From contig NZ_VFID01000013.1 in NCBI RefSeq assembly GCF_006542425.1, forward strand, positions 1-64,000: a DNA stretch of 64,000 bases, read 5' to 3'. The position numbers were made by a program, and so were the translations under genes. The stretch's first letter is position 1. Each line of letters begins with the position of its first letter. The DNA is from Pseudoxanthomonas sp. z9 (GTDB lineage Bacteria; Pseudomonadota; Gammaproteobacteria; Xanthomonadales; Xanthomonadaceae). The notes beneath the pieces are model-generated. The model had not been told where the DNA came from. It saw only the letters and a list, made by a program, of their open reading frames with translations, and made no database searches. This document shows positions 9,821 to 19,533 of this stretch, one piece after another.

Positions 9821-10723
9821 TCAGATCCAGATGATCAGGGCCACCACCAGCGCCACGCCCAGGTACTTGAGCGTGTAGTACAGCCCCTTGCTGCGCTCGC
9901 GCAGGGCCTTGCTCTTCAGGCGCAGCGCGTAGAAGTACTTGAAGGCCCGGTTGAAGCCGCCGGTCTTGTCGCCTTCCTGGTTGGGCGAAGCGCCGGCGGC
10001 GATCAGGTGGCGGGCGACGAAGCGGTTGAGCGCCGCCGCCCAGCGGTACTTCATCGGCCGCTCGATGTCGCAGAACAGGATGATCCGGTTGCCGGCGCTG
10101 TCGTTGCGGGCGCTGTGGATGTAGGTCTCGTCGAACATGGTCCATTCGCCGTCGCGCCAGCTGTAACGCTGGCCGTCCACGTCGATGAAGCAGGCGTCGT
10201 CGTTGGGGGTTTCCAGGCCCAGGTGCAGGCGCAGCGAGCCGGCGTAGGGGTCGCGGTGCGGCCGCAGTTCGCTGCCCGGCGGCAGCTCGGTGAACATGGC
10301 GGCCTTCACCCCCGGCAGCTCGCGCAGCAGGGCGGTGGTGGCCGGGCACAGCTCGGCGGCGGACGGATGGGCATCGTCGTACCACTTCAGGTAGAAGCGC
10401 TTCCAGCCGCGCCGGAAGAACGAATTGAAGCCGACGTCGGTATAGCCGTCGGCGGCCTTGATCTGCTGCATTTCACGCAGGTGCCGGGCCTCGGCGCGGA
10501 TTTCCTGCCAGCGGGCGCGCAGGGGCGCCAGTTCCGGGAAATGCCGGTCCGGGTCCAGGAACGGGGTGGTCGGCACCCGCGAGCAGGCATACATCAGCAC
10601 GTTGATGGGCGCCATGAAGGTCGAGTGGTCCAGCAACTGCCGGCCCAGGCGATGGCGCACGCGTCCGCGGAAGTGCACGTAGACGGCACAGGCGACGAAC
10701 AGGAAGACGAGAACCCATTTCAC
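9821..10723 (-). CDS. lpxO: LpxO-type lipid A 2-hydroxylase
   Basis: 300 residues from GTG 10723, just before a single N-terminal membrane helix (WVLVFLFVACAVYVHF). An aspartyl/asparaginyl beta-hydroxylase domain follows, using Fe(II), 2-oxoglutarate and O2. Iron ligands are visible as HRD in LRPHRDPYAGSLR and His in ETYIHSARN. DHSTFMAPINVLMY, VGFNSFFRRGWKRFYLKWY and YSWRDGEWTMFDETY are LpxO-family signatures. Known role: adds a 2-hydroxyl to a secondary acyl chain of lipid A at the inner membrane. A second hydrophobic stretch ends the protein. Monocistronic or read into ettA (206 bp away). Confidence 0.85.
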   Translation of the reverse strand: MKWVLVFLFVACAVYVHFRGRVRHRLGRQLLDHSTFMAPINVLMYACSRVPTTPFLDPDRHFPELAPLRARWQEIRAEARHLREMQQIKAADGYTDVGFNSFFRRGWKRFYLKWYDDAHPSAAELCPATTALLRELPGVKAAMFTELPPGSELRPHRDPYAGSLRLHLGLETPNDDACFIDVDGQRYSWRDGEWTMFDETYIHSARNDSAGNRIILFCDIERPMKYRWAAALNRFVARHLIAAGASPNQEGDKTGGFNRAFKYFYALRLKSKALRERSKGLYYTLKYLGVALVVALIIWI

Positions 10724-10847
10724 GGTCGGGGGGCATCCAGTGGGGAAGACCGGCTGGCGGAGGCGGCTGGCGGGTCGGGCGGCGGGGTCGCGGTTGGGCG
10801 AATCCGCCCATTGTCGGGCAGAACGGGCCTGGTGGCACCTGTCCGAG

Positions 10848-10876
10848 TTGGCCGCCATACGCCCGTGGGCTAATAT
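10848..10876 (+). promoter_or_regulatory. glyA: Probable glyA promoter
   Basis: TTGGCC (10848-10853) and TAATAT (10871-10876) are spaced by 17 bases and lie about 90 bases upstream of the glyA start. Each hexamer matches the sigma70 consensus at four of six positions. Confidence 0.55.
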
Positions 10877-10966
10877 TTCAAGTCTTATCCCGACCGCCTG
10901 AACGCCGGTCCGCCGGCTCGGCCTGGTCTCATCTTTTCTTCAGCTTCCCCCTTGCGAGGCCCGCGA

Positions 10967-12220
<1,254 letters not shown>

Positions 12221-12233
12221 TCGGCTGACCACC

Positions 12234-12297
12234 GCCGCCATCGCCACGATGGCGGCGACGCCACCGGTCCGGCGCGCCGTGGCGGCGTGGGTTTTTT
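12234..12297 (+). terminator. Terminator after glyA
   Basis: A perfect 10-bp stem (GCCGCCATCG, loop CCA, 12234-12256) is followed by a second imperfect GC stem and then six T residues (12292-12297). Confidence 0.65.
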
Positions 12298-12433
12298 CCG
12301 CCGTCCCGTCGGGCCCGCCGCCCGCCGGCCCGGGCGGATCGTGACCGGGAGGGGCGGCGGCAGTACACTCAGGCGTTCGGGTGGAGTTCCCGCCCATTGC
12401 CGCCGCTTCCCGCGGTGGAAAGCCCCAGAGCCG

Positions 12434-12970
12434 ATGCACTGCCCCTTCTGCCAGCACACCGACACCCGCGTCATCGATTCGCGCGTCTCCGAAGACGGTG
12501 CGACGATTCGTCGCCGGCGCGAATGCGAGGCCTGCGGCGAGCGCTTCAGCACGCTGGAGAACATCGAAATCAAACTGCCCGGGGTCATCAAGAGCGATGG
12601 CCGCCGGGATGCGTTCGACGCGCGCAAGCTGCGCGCCGGCTTCGACCGCGCCCTGCAGAAGCGTCCGGTCTCGGAGGAACAGATCGAGGCAGCGGTACGC
12701 GCGGTGGTGCACAGCATCCGGATGAGCGGCGAGCGTGAAATCCCCTCGCGGCGGATCGGCGAGTTCGTGATGAACGAACTGCGCAAGCTGGATCACGTGG
12801 GTTACGTCCGCTTCGCCTCGGTCTACCGCAGTTTCGAGGACGTGGCCGACTTCCGCGAGGAAATCGAGAAGCTCGAGCGCGATCTGCCGGCCGGCGCCGG
12901 CCAGCTTTCGCTGCTGGGCGGCGAAGTCGTGCCCTTCGACAAGAATCTCGACAAGCAAAAGAAGCGCTGA
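12434..12970 (+). CDS. nrdR: Transcriptional repressor NrdR
   Basis: 178 residues from ATG 12434. Represses ribonucleotide reductase genes by sensing ATP/dATP. The N-terminal zinc ribbon has CPFC and CEAC pairs (about residues 3-6 and 31-34) with [17 protein letters not shown] between and after. An ATP-cone domain follows ([20 protein letters not shown]). Slightly longer than the usual 150-170 because of a C-terminal tail rich in Lys and Asp. Only three bases separate it from the GNAT gene, so the two are probably co-transcribed. Confidence 0.95.
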   Translation: MHCPFCQHTDTRVIDSRVSEDGATIRRRRECEACGERFSTLENIEIKLPGVIKSDGRRDAFDARKLRAGFDRALQKRPVSEEQIEAAVRAVVHSIRMSGEREIPSRRIGEFVMNELRKLDHVGYVRFASVYRSFEDVADFREEIEKLERDLPAGAGQLSLLGGEVVPFDKNLDKQKKR

Positions 12971-12973
12971 GCC

Positions 12974-13504
12974 ATGCGCATCGAATGGATTGGACGCCAC
13001 CCGCAGCACGTGGCCGTGCTGGCGCGCTGGCATCATGCCGAGTGGGGCGCGCTGTACGACGACTGGACCCTGCCGGTGGCGACCGCCGAACTGGAGGAGC
13101 ACACCCGCCGCGCCTCCCTGCCGACCACCTTGGTGCTGCTGGATGGCGACACCCTGCTGGGTTCGGTCAGCCTGCTGCTGGAAGACGCGCCGGAATTGCA
13201 GGATCGCGGCAGCCCCTGGCTGGCCAGCCTGTTCGTGTCGCCGGAAGCGCGCGGACGCGGGGGCGGCAGGCACCTGGTGGCGGCGGCCGTGGCGCATGCG
13301 GCGGCGCAGGGGGTGGAACGGCTGCGTCTGTTCACCCTCTGGCACGAGGACTTCTATTCCGGGCTCGGCTGGGAACTGGAGGAACGTGCGCAGCTGCACG
13401 GCGTGCCGATCAGCATCATGGGCATCGTTCCCGCGCGCCGTGTCGCGGAGTCGCCGCCGCGCTCCCCGCCGTACCCAATCCAAACCCCGGGAACCCTGGC
13501 ATGA
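12974..13504 (+). CDS. GNAT family N-acetyltransferase
   Basis: 176 residues. The acetyl-CoA loop is seen as LFVSPEARGRGGGRHLV (the R/Q-x-x-G-x-G/A region), with the preceding strand LGSVSLLLEDAP and the C-terminal YSGLGWELEER segment typical of GNAT proteins. The substrate is unknown. The stop overlaps the ribD start by four bases, so it belongs to the nrdR-ribD unit. The last ~20 residues are Pro-rich and unlikely to be part of the fold. Confidence 0.85.
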   Translation: MRIEWIGRHPQHVAVLARWHHAEWGALYDDWTLPVATAELEEHTRRASLPTTLVLLDGDTLLGSVSLLLEDAPELQDRGSPWLASLFVSPEARGRGGGRHLVAAAVAHAAAQGVERLRLFTLWHEDFYSGLGWELEERAQLHGVPISIMGIVPARRVAESPPRSPPYPIQTPGTLA

Positions 13505-14607
13505 CCGATACCGCCGCCTTCACCGCCACCGACCACGCGTTGATGGCGCAGGCCCTTCGCCTTGCCGAGCGTGGCGCCTACACCACGCGACCCAATCCGA
13601 TGGTGGGCTGCGTCATCGCCCAGGGCGGGGAAGTGGTCGGGGAAGGCTGGCACCAGCGGGCGGGCGAGCCGCATGCGGAAGTATTCGCATTGCAGGCGGC
13701 GGGCGAACGCGCCAAGGGCGCCACCGCCTATGTGACCCTGGAGCCCTGCGCGCACACCGGTCGCACTGGTCCGTGCGCGGATGCGCTGATCGCGGCGGGC
13801 GTCACCCGCGTCGTCGCGGCGATGCGGGATCCGTTCCCGCAGGTCGATGGCGCGGGCTTCGACAAGCTGCGCGCCGCCGGCATCACCGTGCAGTCGGGTT
13901 TGCTGGAGGCGCAGGCGCGACAGCTCAATCGCGGTTTCCTGTCGCGCATCGAGCGTGGCCGGCCGTTCGTGCGGGTCAAGCTGGCGACCAGCCTGGACGG
14001 ACGCACCGCGATGGCCAACGGCGATTCCAAATGGATCAGCGGTGATGCCTCGCGCCTGGACGTGCAGCGTTGGCGTGCGCGCGCTGGCGCCATCCTGACC
14101 GGTGCCGGCACCGTGCTGGCCGACGATCCCTCGCTGACCGTGCGGCTGGAGGATGACACCCCGTTCGTGCCGCCGCTACGGGTGGTGCTGGATCCGGGAT
14201 TGGCGACCATCGCGCGCGGGCGGGTCCGCGAAGGCGATGCGCCCACCCTGTACATCCACACCGCCGACGCCAAGCCGCCGCGCGAAATCGCCGCGCAGCG
14301 CGCGGTGGCCCCGGCCGACGGCAGCAACTTCGATCTGCGCGCGGTGCTGGAGCTGCTGGCCGCGCGTGGCGTCAATGAGGTCCAGGTCGAAGCCGGCGCC
14401 ACCCTGGCCGGGGCGTTCATCGCCGCCGGGCTGGCCGACGAAGTCCTGCTCTACGTTGCGCCGGTGCTGCTGGGCGACCAGGCCCGGCCCCTTTTCGCAG
14501 GACTGGGCATCCAGAGCATGGCCGAGCGCGCGCGATTGAAGATTGTCGACGCGCGCGCGATTGGCGAGGATCAGCGCATCCTCCTGCAACCCGCGCCCGC
14601 CGCCTGA
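13501..14607 (+). CDS. ribD: Riboflavin biosynthesis deaminase/reductase RibD
   Basis: 368 residues from ATG 13501. Bifunctional enzyme for the second and third steps from GTP to riboflavin. The N-terminal deaminase has the zinc site HAEV and PCAHTGRTGPC. The C-terminal NADPH reductase begins near RPFVRVKLATSLDGRTA and contains the GAGTVLADDPSLT loop. Both domains look complete. It lies upstream of, and so outside, the FMN riboswitch that controls ribE onward. Confidence 0.96.
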   Translation: MTDTAAFTATDHALMAQALRLAERGAYTTRPNPMVGCVIAQGGEVVGEGWHQRAGEPHAEVFALQAAGERAKGATAYVTLEPCAHTGRTGPCADALIAAGVTRVVAAMRDPFPQVDGAGFDKLRAAGITVQSGLLEAQARQLNRGFLSRIERGRPFVRVKLATSLDGRTAMANGDSKWISGDASRLDVQRWRARAGAILTGAGTVLADDPSLTVRLEDDTPFVPPLRVVLDPGLATIARGRVREGDAPTLYIHTADAKPPREIAAQRAVAPADGSNFDLRAVLELLAARGVNEVQVEAGATLAGAFIAAGLADEVLLYVAPVLLGDQARPLFAGLGIQSMAERARLKIVDARAIGEDQRILLQPAPAA

Positions 14608-14620
14608 GCCAGTCCCGATC

Positions 14621-15385
14621 ATGGCCGCCTTCAAGGATCATTTCTCGGCGCTCGCCGACACTTACGCCAGTTCGCGGCCGACCTATCCGGATGCGCTGTA
14701 TGACGCCATCGGCACGGTGGTGCCGGCCAGCGCGCGGGTGTGGGAGCCGGGCTGCGGCAGCGGTCAGGCGACCCGTGGCCTGGCCGCGCACTTCGCACAC
14801 GTCCATGCCACCGATCCCAGCGCGGCCCAGATAGCGCGCCACTGGGCGCAGCGTGAACCGATCGGCAACGTGACCGTCGCGGTCGAACTGGCCGAGACGC
14901 CCTCGCTGGCCGATGCCAGCGTCGAGCTGATCGCGGTGGCGCAGGCGCTGCATTGGTTCGAGCGGCGGGCGTTCTTTGCCAGTTGCGAACGCGTGCTGGC
15001 GCCGGGCGGCGTGCTGGCCGCCTGGACTTACCAGGACATCGTATTCTCCGACGATCTCGCCGATGTGGTCGAGGCGGTGCGTGACGACATCGATCCGTAC
15101 TGGCCGCCGGAGCGCAACGACGTGGATGTCGGCTACACCGGCTACGACTGGCCGTTCGTGGCAATGTCCGCACCCGACGATCTCTGGCTGACCGCCGACT
15201 GGACCCTGCCGCAACTGCTGGGCTACTTCGCCAGCCTGTCCGCGACGGCGTGCTTCCAGGCCGCCACCGGCCGCGATGCCATCGAAATCCACGGCCCTGA
15301 ACTGGCCGCCGCCTGGGGCGACCCGCAGCGCGTGCGGCGGATGCGCTGGCCGCTGGTCCTGCATCTGAGGCGCAAGCCCGCCTGA
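14621..15385 (+). CDS. Class I SAM-dependent methyltransferase
   Basis: 254 residues. Motif I reads VWEPGCGSGQATRGLA and the post-motif segment VHATDPSAAQ; AVAQALHWFERRAFF is the usual motif of Methyltransf_11-type proteins (yeast Tmt1/trans-aconitate methyltransferase-like). No membrane segments. Thirteen bases after ribD, so likely co-transcribed with it. The acceptor is unknown and the genomic link to riboflavin synthesis may be positional only. Confidence 0.85.
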   Translation: MAAFKDHFSALADTYASSRPTYPDALYDAIGTVVPASARVWEPGCGSGQATRGLAAHFAHVHATDPSAAQIARHWAQREPIGNVTVAVELAETPSLADASVELIAVAQALHWFERRAFFASCERVLAPGGVLAAWTYQDIVFSDDLADVVEAVRDDIDPYWPPERNDVDVGYTGYDWPFVAMSAPDDLWLTADWTLPQLLGYFASLSATACFQAATGRDAIEIHGPELAAAWGDPQRVRRMRWPLVLHLRRKPA

Positions 15386-15485
15386 CTCGGCCTTCATGTC
15401 GCGCTGGTTGGCGCGACACAGCGTTCGGCCGGGCGCGGCGGGCGGCGGGGCTACAATGCGCGCGCCGGTTCGCCGGCAACCAAGA

Positions 15486-15625
15486 CGTCTTCAGGGCGGG
15501 GCGAAACTCCCCACCGGCGGTAGGTGCGCAAGCACGAGCCCGCGAGCGCCTCCGGCCACGCCGGAGGGTCAGCAGACCCGGTCCAATGCCGGGGCCGACG
15601 GTCACAGTCCGGATGAAAGAAGACG
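15486..15625 (+). ncRNA. FMN riboswitch (RFN element)
   Basis: The conserved core is present: AGGGCGGGGCGAAACTCCCC, then ACCGGCGGTA, and AGTCCGGATGAAAGAAGACG at the 3' side. The closing P1 helix pairs CGTCTTC (15486-15492) with GAAGACG (15619-15625). A -10-like TACAAT at 15452-15457 places a transcription start just upstream. FMN binding is known to shut off downstream riboflavin genes. Here the expression platform is the terminator at 15665-15697, so control should be by premature termination ahead of ribE-ribBX-ribH. Confidence 0.95.
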
Positions 15626-15664
15626 GCAACGCGGGCACCGCGAGGTGTGCGATGGCCTGCGCCT

Positions 15665-15697
15665 GCCTCAATGCCTTGGGGCGTTTTTCGCTTTTTT
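15665..15697 (+). terminator. Riboswitch-controlled terminator
   Basis: GCCTCAA/TTGGGGC stem (7 bp, one G-T pair) with loop TGCC, followed by TTTTT and, three bases later, TTTTTT. It lies 40 bases after the FMN aptamer and 80 bases before ribE, where an expression platform is expected. Confidence 0.8.
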
Positions 15698-15776
15698 CAT
15701 TTCCGCGAGAAACGTTCATGCTCCCAGTATTCCCCGTTGTTGTTCCCGTCCCGGCCGTGCGCGCGGAGGTGCCCTG

Positions 15777-16388
15777 ATGTTCACTGGCATCATCGAGGGC
15801 GTGGGCGCGCTGGCCGCGTCCGAAATCCGTGGTGGCGACGTCCGCCTGACCATCCAGGCCGGAACCCTGCCGTTCGCCAACGTGCAGCCCGGCGAAAGCA
15901 TCGCGGTCAACGGCGTCTGCCTGACCGTGATCGATTTCGACGCCGGCTCGTTCCAGGCCGATGCCTCCAACGAGACCCTGGCATTGACCACCCTGGGCCG
16001 GCTCAAGCCCGGCGCGCCGGTCAACCTGGAGCGTGCGATGCGTCCGACCGATCGCCTCGGCGGCCATTTGGTCAGCGGGCACGTCGACGGCATGGGCCAG
16101 GTGCTGGACATCCGCGAGGACGCGCGCGCGCAGCGCTGGCGCTTCGCCGCGCCGTCCGCGCTGCTGCGCTACATCGCCAAGAAGGGATCGATCTGCGTCG
16201 ACGGCGTCAGCCTGACCGTCAACGAGGTCGACGACGCCGGCTTCGAGGTCGCGCTGATCCCGCATACGGTTTCGCACACAGCCTTCGCGCAGACGCGGGT
16301 GGGCGACGCGGTGAACCTGGAAATCGATCTGGTCGCGCGTTACGTCGAGCGCCTGCTCGGCGCGCGTGACATGGAGGCGCAGGCATGA
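15777..16388 (+). CDS. ribE: Riboflavin synthase, alpha subunit
   Basis: 203 residues from ATG 15777. Dismutates two molecules of 6,7-dimethyl-8-ribityllumazine to riboflavin. It starts with the signature [10 protein letters not shown] and shows the two-fold repeat typical of the enzyme: [11 protein letters not shown] in the first half and [12 protein letters not shown] in the second, plus [10 protein letters not shown]. First gene after the FMN riboswitch; its stop overlaps the ribBX start by four bases. Confidence 0.96.
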   Translation: MFTGIIEGVGALAASEIRGGDVRLTIQAGTLPFANVQPGESIAVNGVCLTVIDFDAGSFQADASNETLALTTLGRLKPGAPVNLERAMRPTDRLGGHLVSGHVDGMGQVLDIREDARAQRWRFAAPSALLRYIAKKGSICVDGVSLTVNEVDDAGFEVALIPHTVSHTAFAQTRVGDAVNLEIDLVARYVERLLGARDMEAQA

Positions 16389-17482
16389 GTTTCGCCACCA
16401 TCCCCGAACTGCTGGAAGAAATCCGCAACGGCCGCATGGTCGTCATCGTCGACGACGAGGACCGCGAGAACGAGGGCGACCTGATCATGGCGGCCGAGCT
16501 GGTCAAGCCGTCGGACATCAATTTCATGGTCACCCACGCGCGTGGCCTGGTCTGCCTGTCGCTGACCCGCGAGCGCTGCCGGCAGCTGGGGCTGCCGCCG
16601 ATGGTCCAGGACAACACCTCGCCGCACCACACCAACTTCACCGTCAGCATCGAGGCGGCCGAAGGCGTCACCACCGGCATTTCCGCCTACGACCGCGCGC
16701 ATACCGTGCGCACCGCCGTGCGGCCCGATGCCAAGCCGCAGGATCTGGCCCAGCCGGGCCACATCTTTCCGCTGGCCTCGCAACCCGGCGGCGTGCTCAA
16801 TCGCGCCGGCCATACCGAAGCGGCCAGCGACCTGGCGCTGATGGCCGGGCTGGAACCGGCCGGCGTGCTGGTGGAGGTCCTCAATCCCGACGGCAGCATG
16901 GCCCGTCGCCCGGAACTGGAAGCCTTCGCGCGCGAGCACGGCCTGAAGATGGGTTCGATCGAGGAGTTGATCCGCTACCGGCTCAGCACCGAACACACGG
17001 TCGAGCGCGTGGACGAGCGCGACATCCAGACCGAGCACGGCCCGTTCCGCCTGTTCACCTATCGGGATCGGCTGAGCCACGGACTACATTTCGCGCTGCT
17101 GCGCGGCACCGCCGCGGCCGAAGTGCCCACGCTGGTGCGCGTGCACATGCAGAATCCGCTCGCCGACGCCCTGCACTGGCGTCGCGCCGATTTCGGTCCG
17201 GCCATCGGCGAGGTGCTGCGCCGGATCGCGGCCGAGGAGCGTGGCGCGCTGGTGCTGCTGGGCGACGCGGCGACCCCGGATGCGCTGCTGGATCGCATCC
17301 GGGAGTGCCCGGAGGCTCCCGCCAGCCGGGCGGGCGCGCTGGCCGAATGGCGCCGCAACGGCGCCGGCAGCCAGATCCTGGCGGATCTGGGCTTGGGCCG
17401 CTTGCGCGTGCTGGGCACGCCGCGCCGCCAGGTCGGCCTGGCCGGTTTCGGCCTGGACGTGGTCGAGTACGTCGAACCCTGA
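16385..17482 (+). CDS. ribB: DHBP synthase with degenerate GTP cyclohydrolase II domain (RibBX)
   Basis: 365 residues. The N-terminal ~205 form 3,4-dihydroxy-2-butanone-4-phosphate synthase, with [36 protein letters not shown] and [12 protein letters not shown] all intact. The C-terminal ~160 residues align in position with GTP cyclohydrolase II. They lack the zinc cysteines and the arginine/tyrosine catalytic segment; the only Cys is in IRECPEAP. This matches the RibBX architecture known from other Proteobacteria. Only the RibB activity should be functional, so a separate ribA is needed elsewhere. Confidence 0.92.
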   Translation: MSFATIPELLEEIRNGRMVVIVDDEDRENEGDLIMAAELVKPSDINFMVTHARGLVCLSLTRERCRQLGLPPMVQDNTSPHHTNFTVSIEAAEGVTTGISAYDRAHTVRTAVRPDAKPQDLAQPGHIFPLASQPGGVLNRAGHTEAASDLALMAGLEPAGVLVEVLNPDGSMARRPELEAFAREHGLKMGSIEELIRYRLSTEHTVERVDERDIQTEHGPFRLFTYRDRLSHGLHFALLRGTAAAEVPTLVRVHMQNPLADALHWRRADFGPAIGEVLRRIAAEERGALVLLGDAATPDALLDRIRECPEAPASRAGALAEWRRNGAGSQILADLGLGRLRVLGTPRRQVGLAGFGLDVVEYVEP

Positions 17483-17494
17483 CGCCCGCGACCT

Positions 17495-17521
17495 GGCCGG
17501 CCCCGGCGTGCGGGGCCGGCC
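17495..17521 (+). other. Intercistronic hairpin between ribBX and ribH
   Basis: GGCCGGCCCC and GGGGCCGGCC pair perfectly (10 bp, loop of 7). No T-run follows, so it may mark RNA processing or partial attenuation rather than full termination. Confidence 0.5.
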
Positions 17522-17556
17522 CTGCTAAACTTCCCAACCCCCAAGGAAATCCGCCC

Positions 17557-18024
17557 ATGGCCCACTACGAAGGCGATCTGCGCGCCCCCGAAGGCGCCCG
17601 CTTCGCGATCATCGCCAGCCGCTGGAACGCCCGCATCACCGACGTGCTGGTGGCCGGCGCCCGCGAAAGCCTGGCCGGCAACGGCGTGGGCGAGGACGCC
17701 ATCGACGTCATCCGCGTGCCCGGCGCCTGGGAAATCCCGGTGGCCGCCGCGCGCGTGGCCGCGGGCAGCGGACACGCGGCGATCATCGCGCTGGGCTGTG
17801 TGATCCGCGGCGACACCCGCCACTACGAACACGTCGCCGACAGCTGCGCCGAGGGACTGATGCGGGTGCAACTGGACTTTGGCGTGCCGGTGCTCAACGG
17901 CGTGCTGGCGGTCGAGCGCATCGAGGACGCCGAGGCGCGCGCCGGCGGCAGTCACGGCAACAAGGGCGAGGAGGTCGCGCTCGCGGCCGTCGAGATGGCG
18001 CAACTGCTGGAACAGTTGCCGTAA
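17557..18024 (+). CDS. ribH: 6,7-dimethyl-8-ribityllumazine synthase
   Basis: 155 residues from ATG 17557 with an AAGGAA Shine-Dalgarno. Condenses the ribityl-aminouracil made by RibD with the butanone phosphate made by RibB. Signatures: [41 protein letters not shown] (catalytic His) and [10 protein letters not shown], then [15 protein letters not shown]. Full length. Part of the riboswitch-controlled unit and 22 bases before nusB. Confidence 0.97.
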   Translation: MAHYEGDLRAPEGARFAIIASRWNARITDVLVAGARESLAGNGVGEDAIDVIRVPGAWEIPVAAARVAAGSGHAAIIALGCVIRGDTRHYEHVADSCAEGLMRVQLDFGVPVLNGVLAVERIEDAEARAGGSHGNKGEEVALAAVEMAQLLEQLP

Positions 18025-18046
18025 CCACATTCAGGCTGGAGAACCC

Positions 18047-18508
18047 GTGAGCCGACAGTACCGAAAAGATGGCGTCGATCCCGTGACCCGCGCGCGTGCG
18101 CGCCGTCGCGCCCTGCAGGCGCTGTACGCGTGGCAGCTGTCGGGTGGCGAGGTCGGGCAGGTGATCGCCCAGTTCGCGCACGAACAGGCGCACGAGATCG
18201 CCGATCTCGAATACTTCGAGGATCTGGTGCGCGGCGTGGTGAAGCATCGCACGCAGTTGGACGAAGCACTGGCGCCGTATCTGGATCGCACGGTGGAGGA
18301 GGTCGACCCGATCGAGCGCGCGGTGCTGCGCATCGCCGCCTACGAACTGTTGCATCGCCTCGACGTGCCGTACCGGGTGGTCCTGAACGAGGCCATCGAA
18401 ACGGCCAAGCGTTTCGGCGCCGAGCACGGCCATACCTACGTCAACGGCGTGCTGGATCACGCCGCCGTGGCATGGCGTCCGGCCGAGACTTCGGCGAAAG
18501 CGCGCTGA
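18047..18508 (+). CDS. nusB: Transcription antitermination factor NusB
   Basis: 153 residues from GTG 18047, preceded by a CTGGAG Shine-Dalgarno. With NusE/S10 it binds boxA RNA and prevents early termination in rRNA operons. Family motifs: ARRRALQALYAWQLSG, then EVDPIERAVLRIAAYELL, PYRVVLNEAIETAKRFG and YVNGVLDHAA. The order ribH-nusB-thiL is conserved in Proteobacteria. Confidence 0.96.
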   Translation: MSRQYRKDGVDPVTRARARRRALQALYAWQLSGGEVGQVIAQFAHEQAHEIADLEYFEDLVRGVVKHRTQLDEALAPYLDRTVEEVDPIERAVLRIAAYELLHRLDVPYRVVLNEAIETAKRFGAEHGHTYVNGVLDHAAVAWRPAETSAKAR

Positions 18509-18515
18509 ATCCGAC

Positions 18516-19493
18516 GTGATGCGGAGCGGATCCGCATCCCGGAATCCCCGCCCCGTGGACACCGGTGAATTCGATCTGATTGCCCACATCCGCGCGCGCG
18601 CCGGCGTGCGCGCGGATGTGGTGCTGGGCATCGGCGACGATGCGGCGCTGCTGCAGTTGCCGGCCGGCCGGCACCTGGTTGTCACCGCCGACACGCTCAA
18701 CGCGGGCGTGCACTTCCCCGAAGCCACCGCGCCGCAGGACATCGGCTGGAAATCGCTGGCGGTGAACCTGTCGGATCTGGCCGCGATGGGCGCGGAACCG
18801 GCCTGGTGCACGCTGTCGCTGTCGCTGCCGGCAAGCGATCCGGCGTGGCTGGATGCGTTTCTCGATGGTTTCCTGGCGCTGGCGCGGCGGCACGGCGTCG
18901 CGCTGATCGGCGGCGATACCACCCGCGGTCCGCTGGCGATCGCGGTGACCGCGATCGGTACGGTCGAACCCGGTCGCGCGCTGCGGCGCGATGGCGCCAG
19001 GGTCGGCGATGACGTCTGGGTCAGCGGCACGCTCGGCGACGCGGCGGCCGCGCTGCATCTGTTGCCCATGCCGCCCGCCGACCTGCGCGAGCGCCTGGAT
19101 CGTCCGGTACCGCGGGTGGAACTGGGCCGCCGCCTCGCCGGTCTCGCGCACGCCGCGCTGGATGTGTCCGATGGCCTGATCGCCGATCTGGGCCATATCT
19201 GTCGCGCCAGCGGGGTGGGCGCGGAGGTGGAACTGGATCGCCTGCCGGCTTCCGCCGCGTTGCATGCGTATCCGCCATCGGAGCGCTTTGCGTGGCAGGC
19301 GACTGGCGGCGACGACTACGAACTCTGCTTCACCGCCCCGGCCTTCACCCGGAACGCATTGGCCGAACTTGGCGTGTCGCTCGCTCTGCCGTTGACGCGC
19401 ATCGGCCGGATCGTGGAAGGCGCAGGTGTGCTCGCCCTCGACGTCGAAGGACGTCTCTGGCCGCCGCCACGCGCCGGCTACACCCACTTCTGA
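18516..19493 (+). CDS. thiL: Thiamine-monophosphate kinase
   Basis: Up to 325 residues. Phosphorylates thiamine monophosphate to the active pyrophosphate. Motifs: GEFDLIAHI at the N-terminus, GIGDDAALL (metal and ATP), NLSDLAAMGAEP, GGDTTRGPLAIAVTAIG and ALDVSDGLIADLGHI; near the end ATGGDDYELCF. The start is uncertain: GTG 18516, ATG 18519, or GTG 18555, which lies immediately before the conserved GEFDL segment and may be the real one. Downstream of nusB by 7-46 bases. Confidence 0.95.
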   Translation: MMRSGSASRNPRPVDTGEFDLIAHIRARAGVRADVVLGIGDDAALLQLPAGRHLVVTADTLNAGVHFPEATAPQDIGWKSLAVNLSDLAAMGAEPAWCTLSLSLPASDPAWLDAFLDGFLALARRHGVALIGGDTTRGPLAIAVTAIGTVEPGRALRRDGARVGDDVWVSGTLGDAAAALHLLPMPPADLRERLDRPVPRVELGRRLAGLAHAALDVSDGLIADLGHICRASGVGAEVELDRLPASAALHAYPPSERFAWQATGGDDYELCFTAPAFTRNALAELGVSLALPLTRIGRIVEGAGVLALDVEGRLWPPPRAGYTHF

Positions 19494-19533
19494 ACCGAGT
19501 GGATGCGGTGCTGGGCTTGCGCTGCCGCTTTTC

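Noticed and set aside
16990-17482. Frameshifted or truncated ribA
   Set aside because: The reading frame is continuous and the expected length; loss of zinc residues is by substitution, as in other RibBX proteins.
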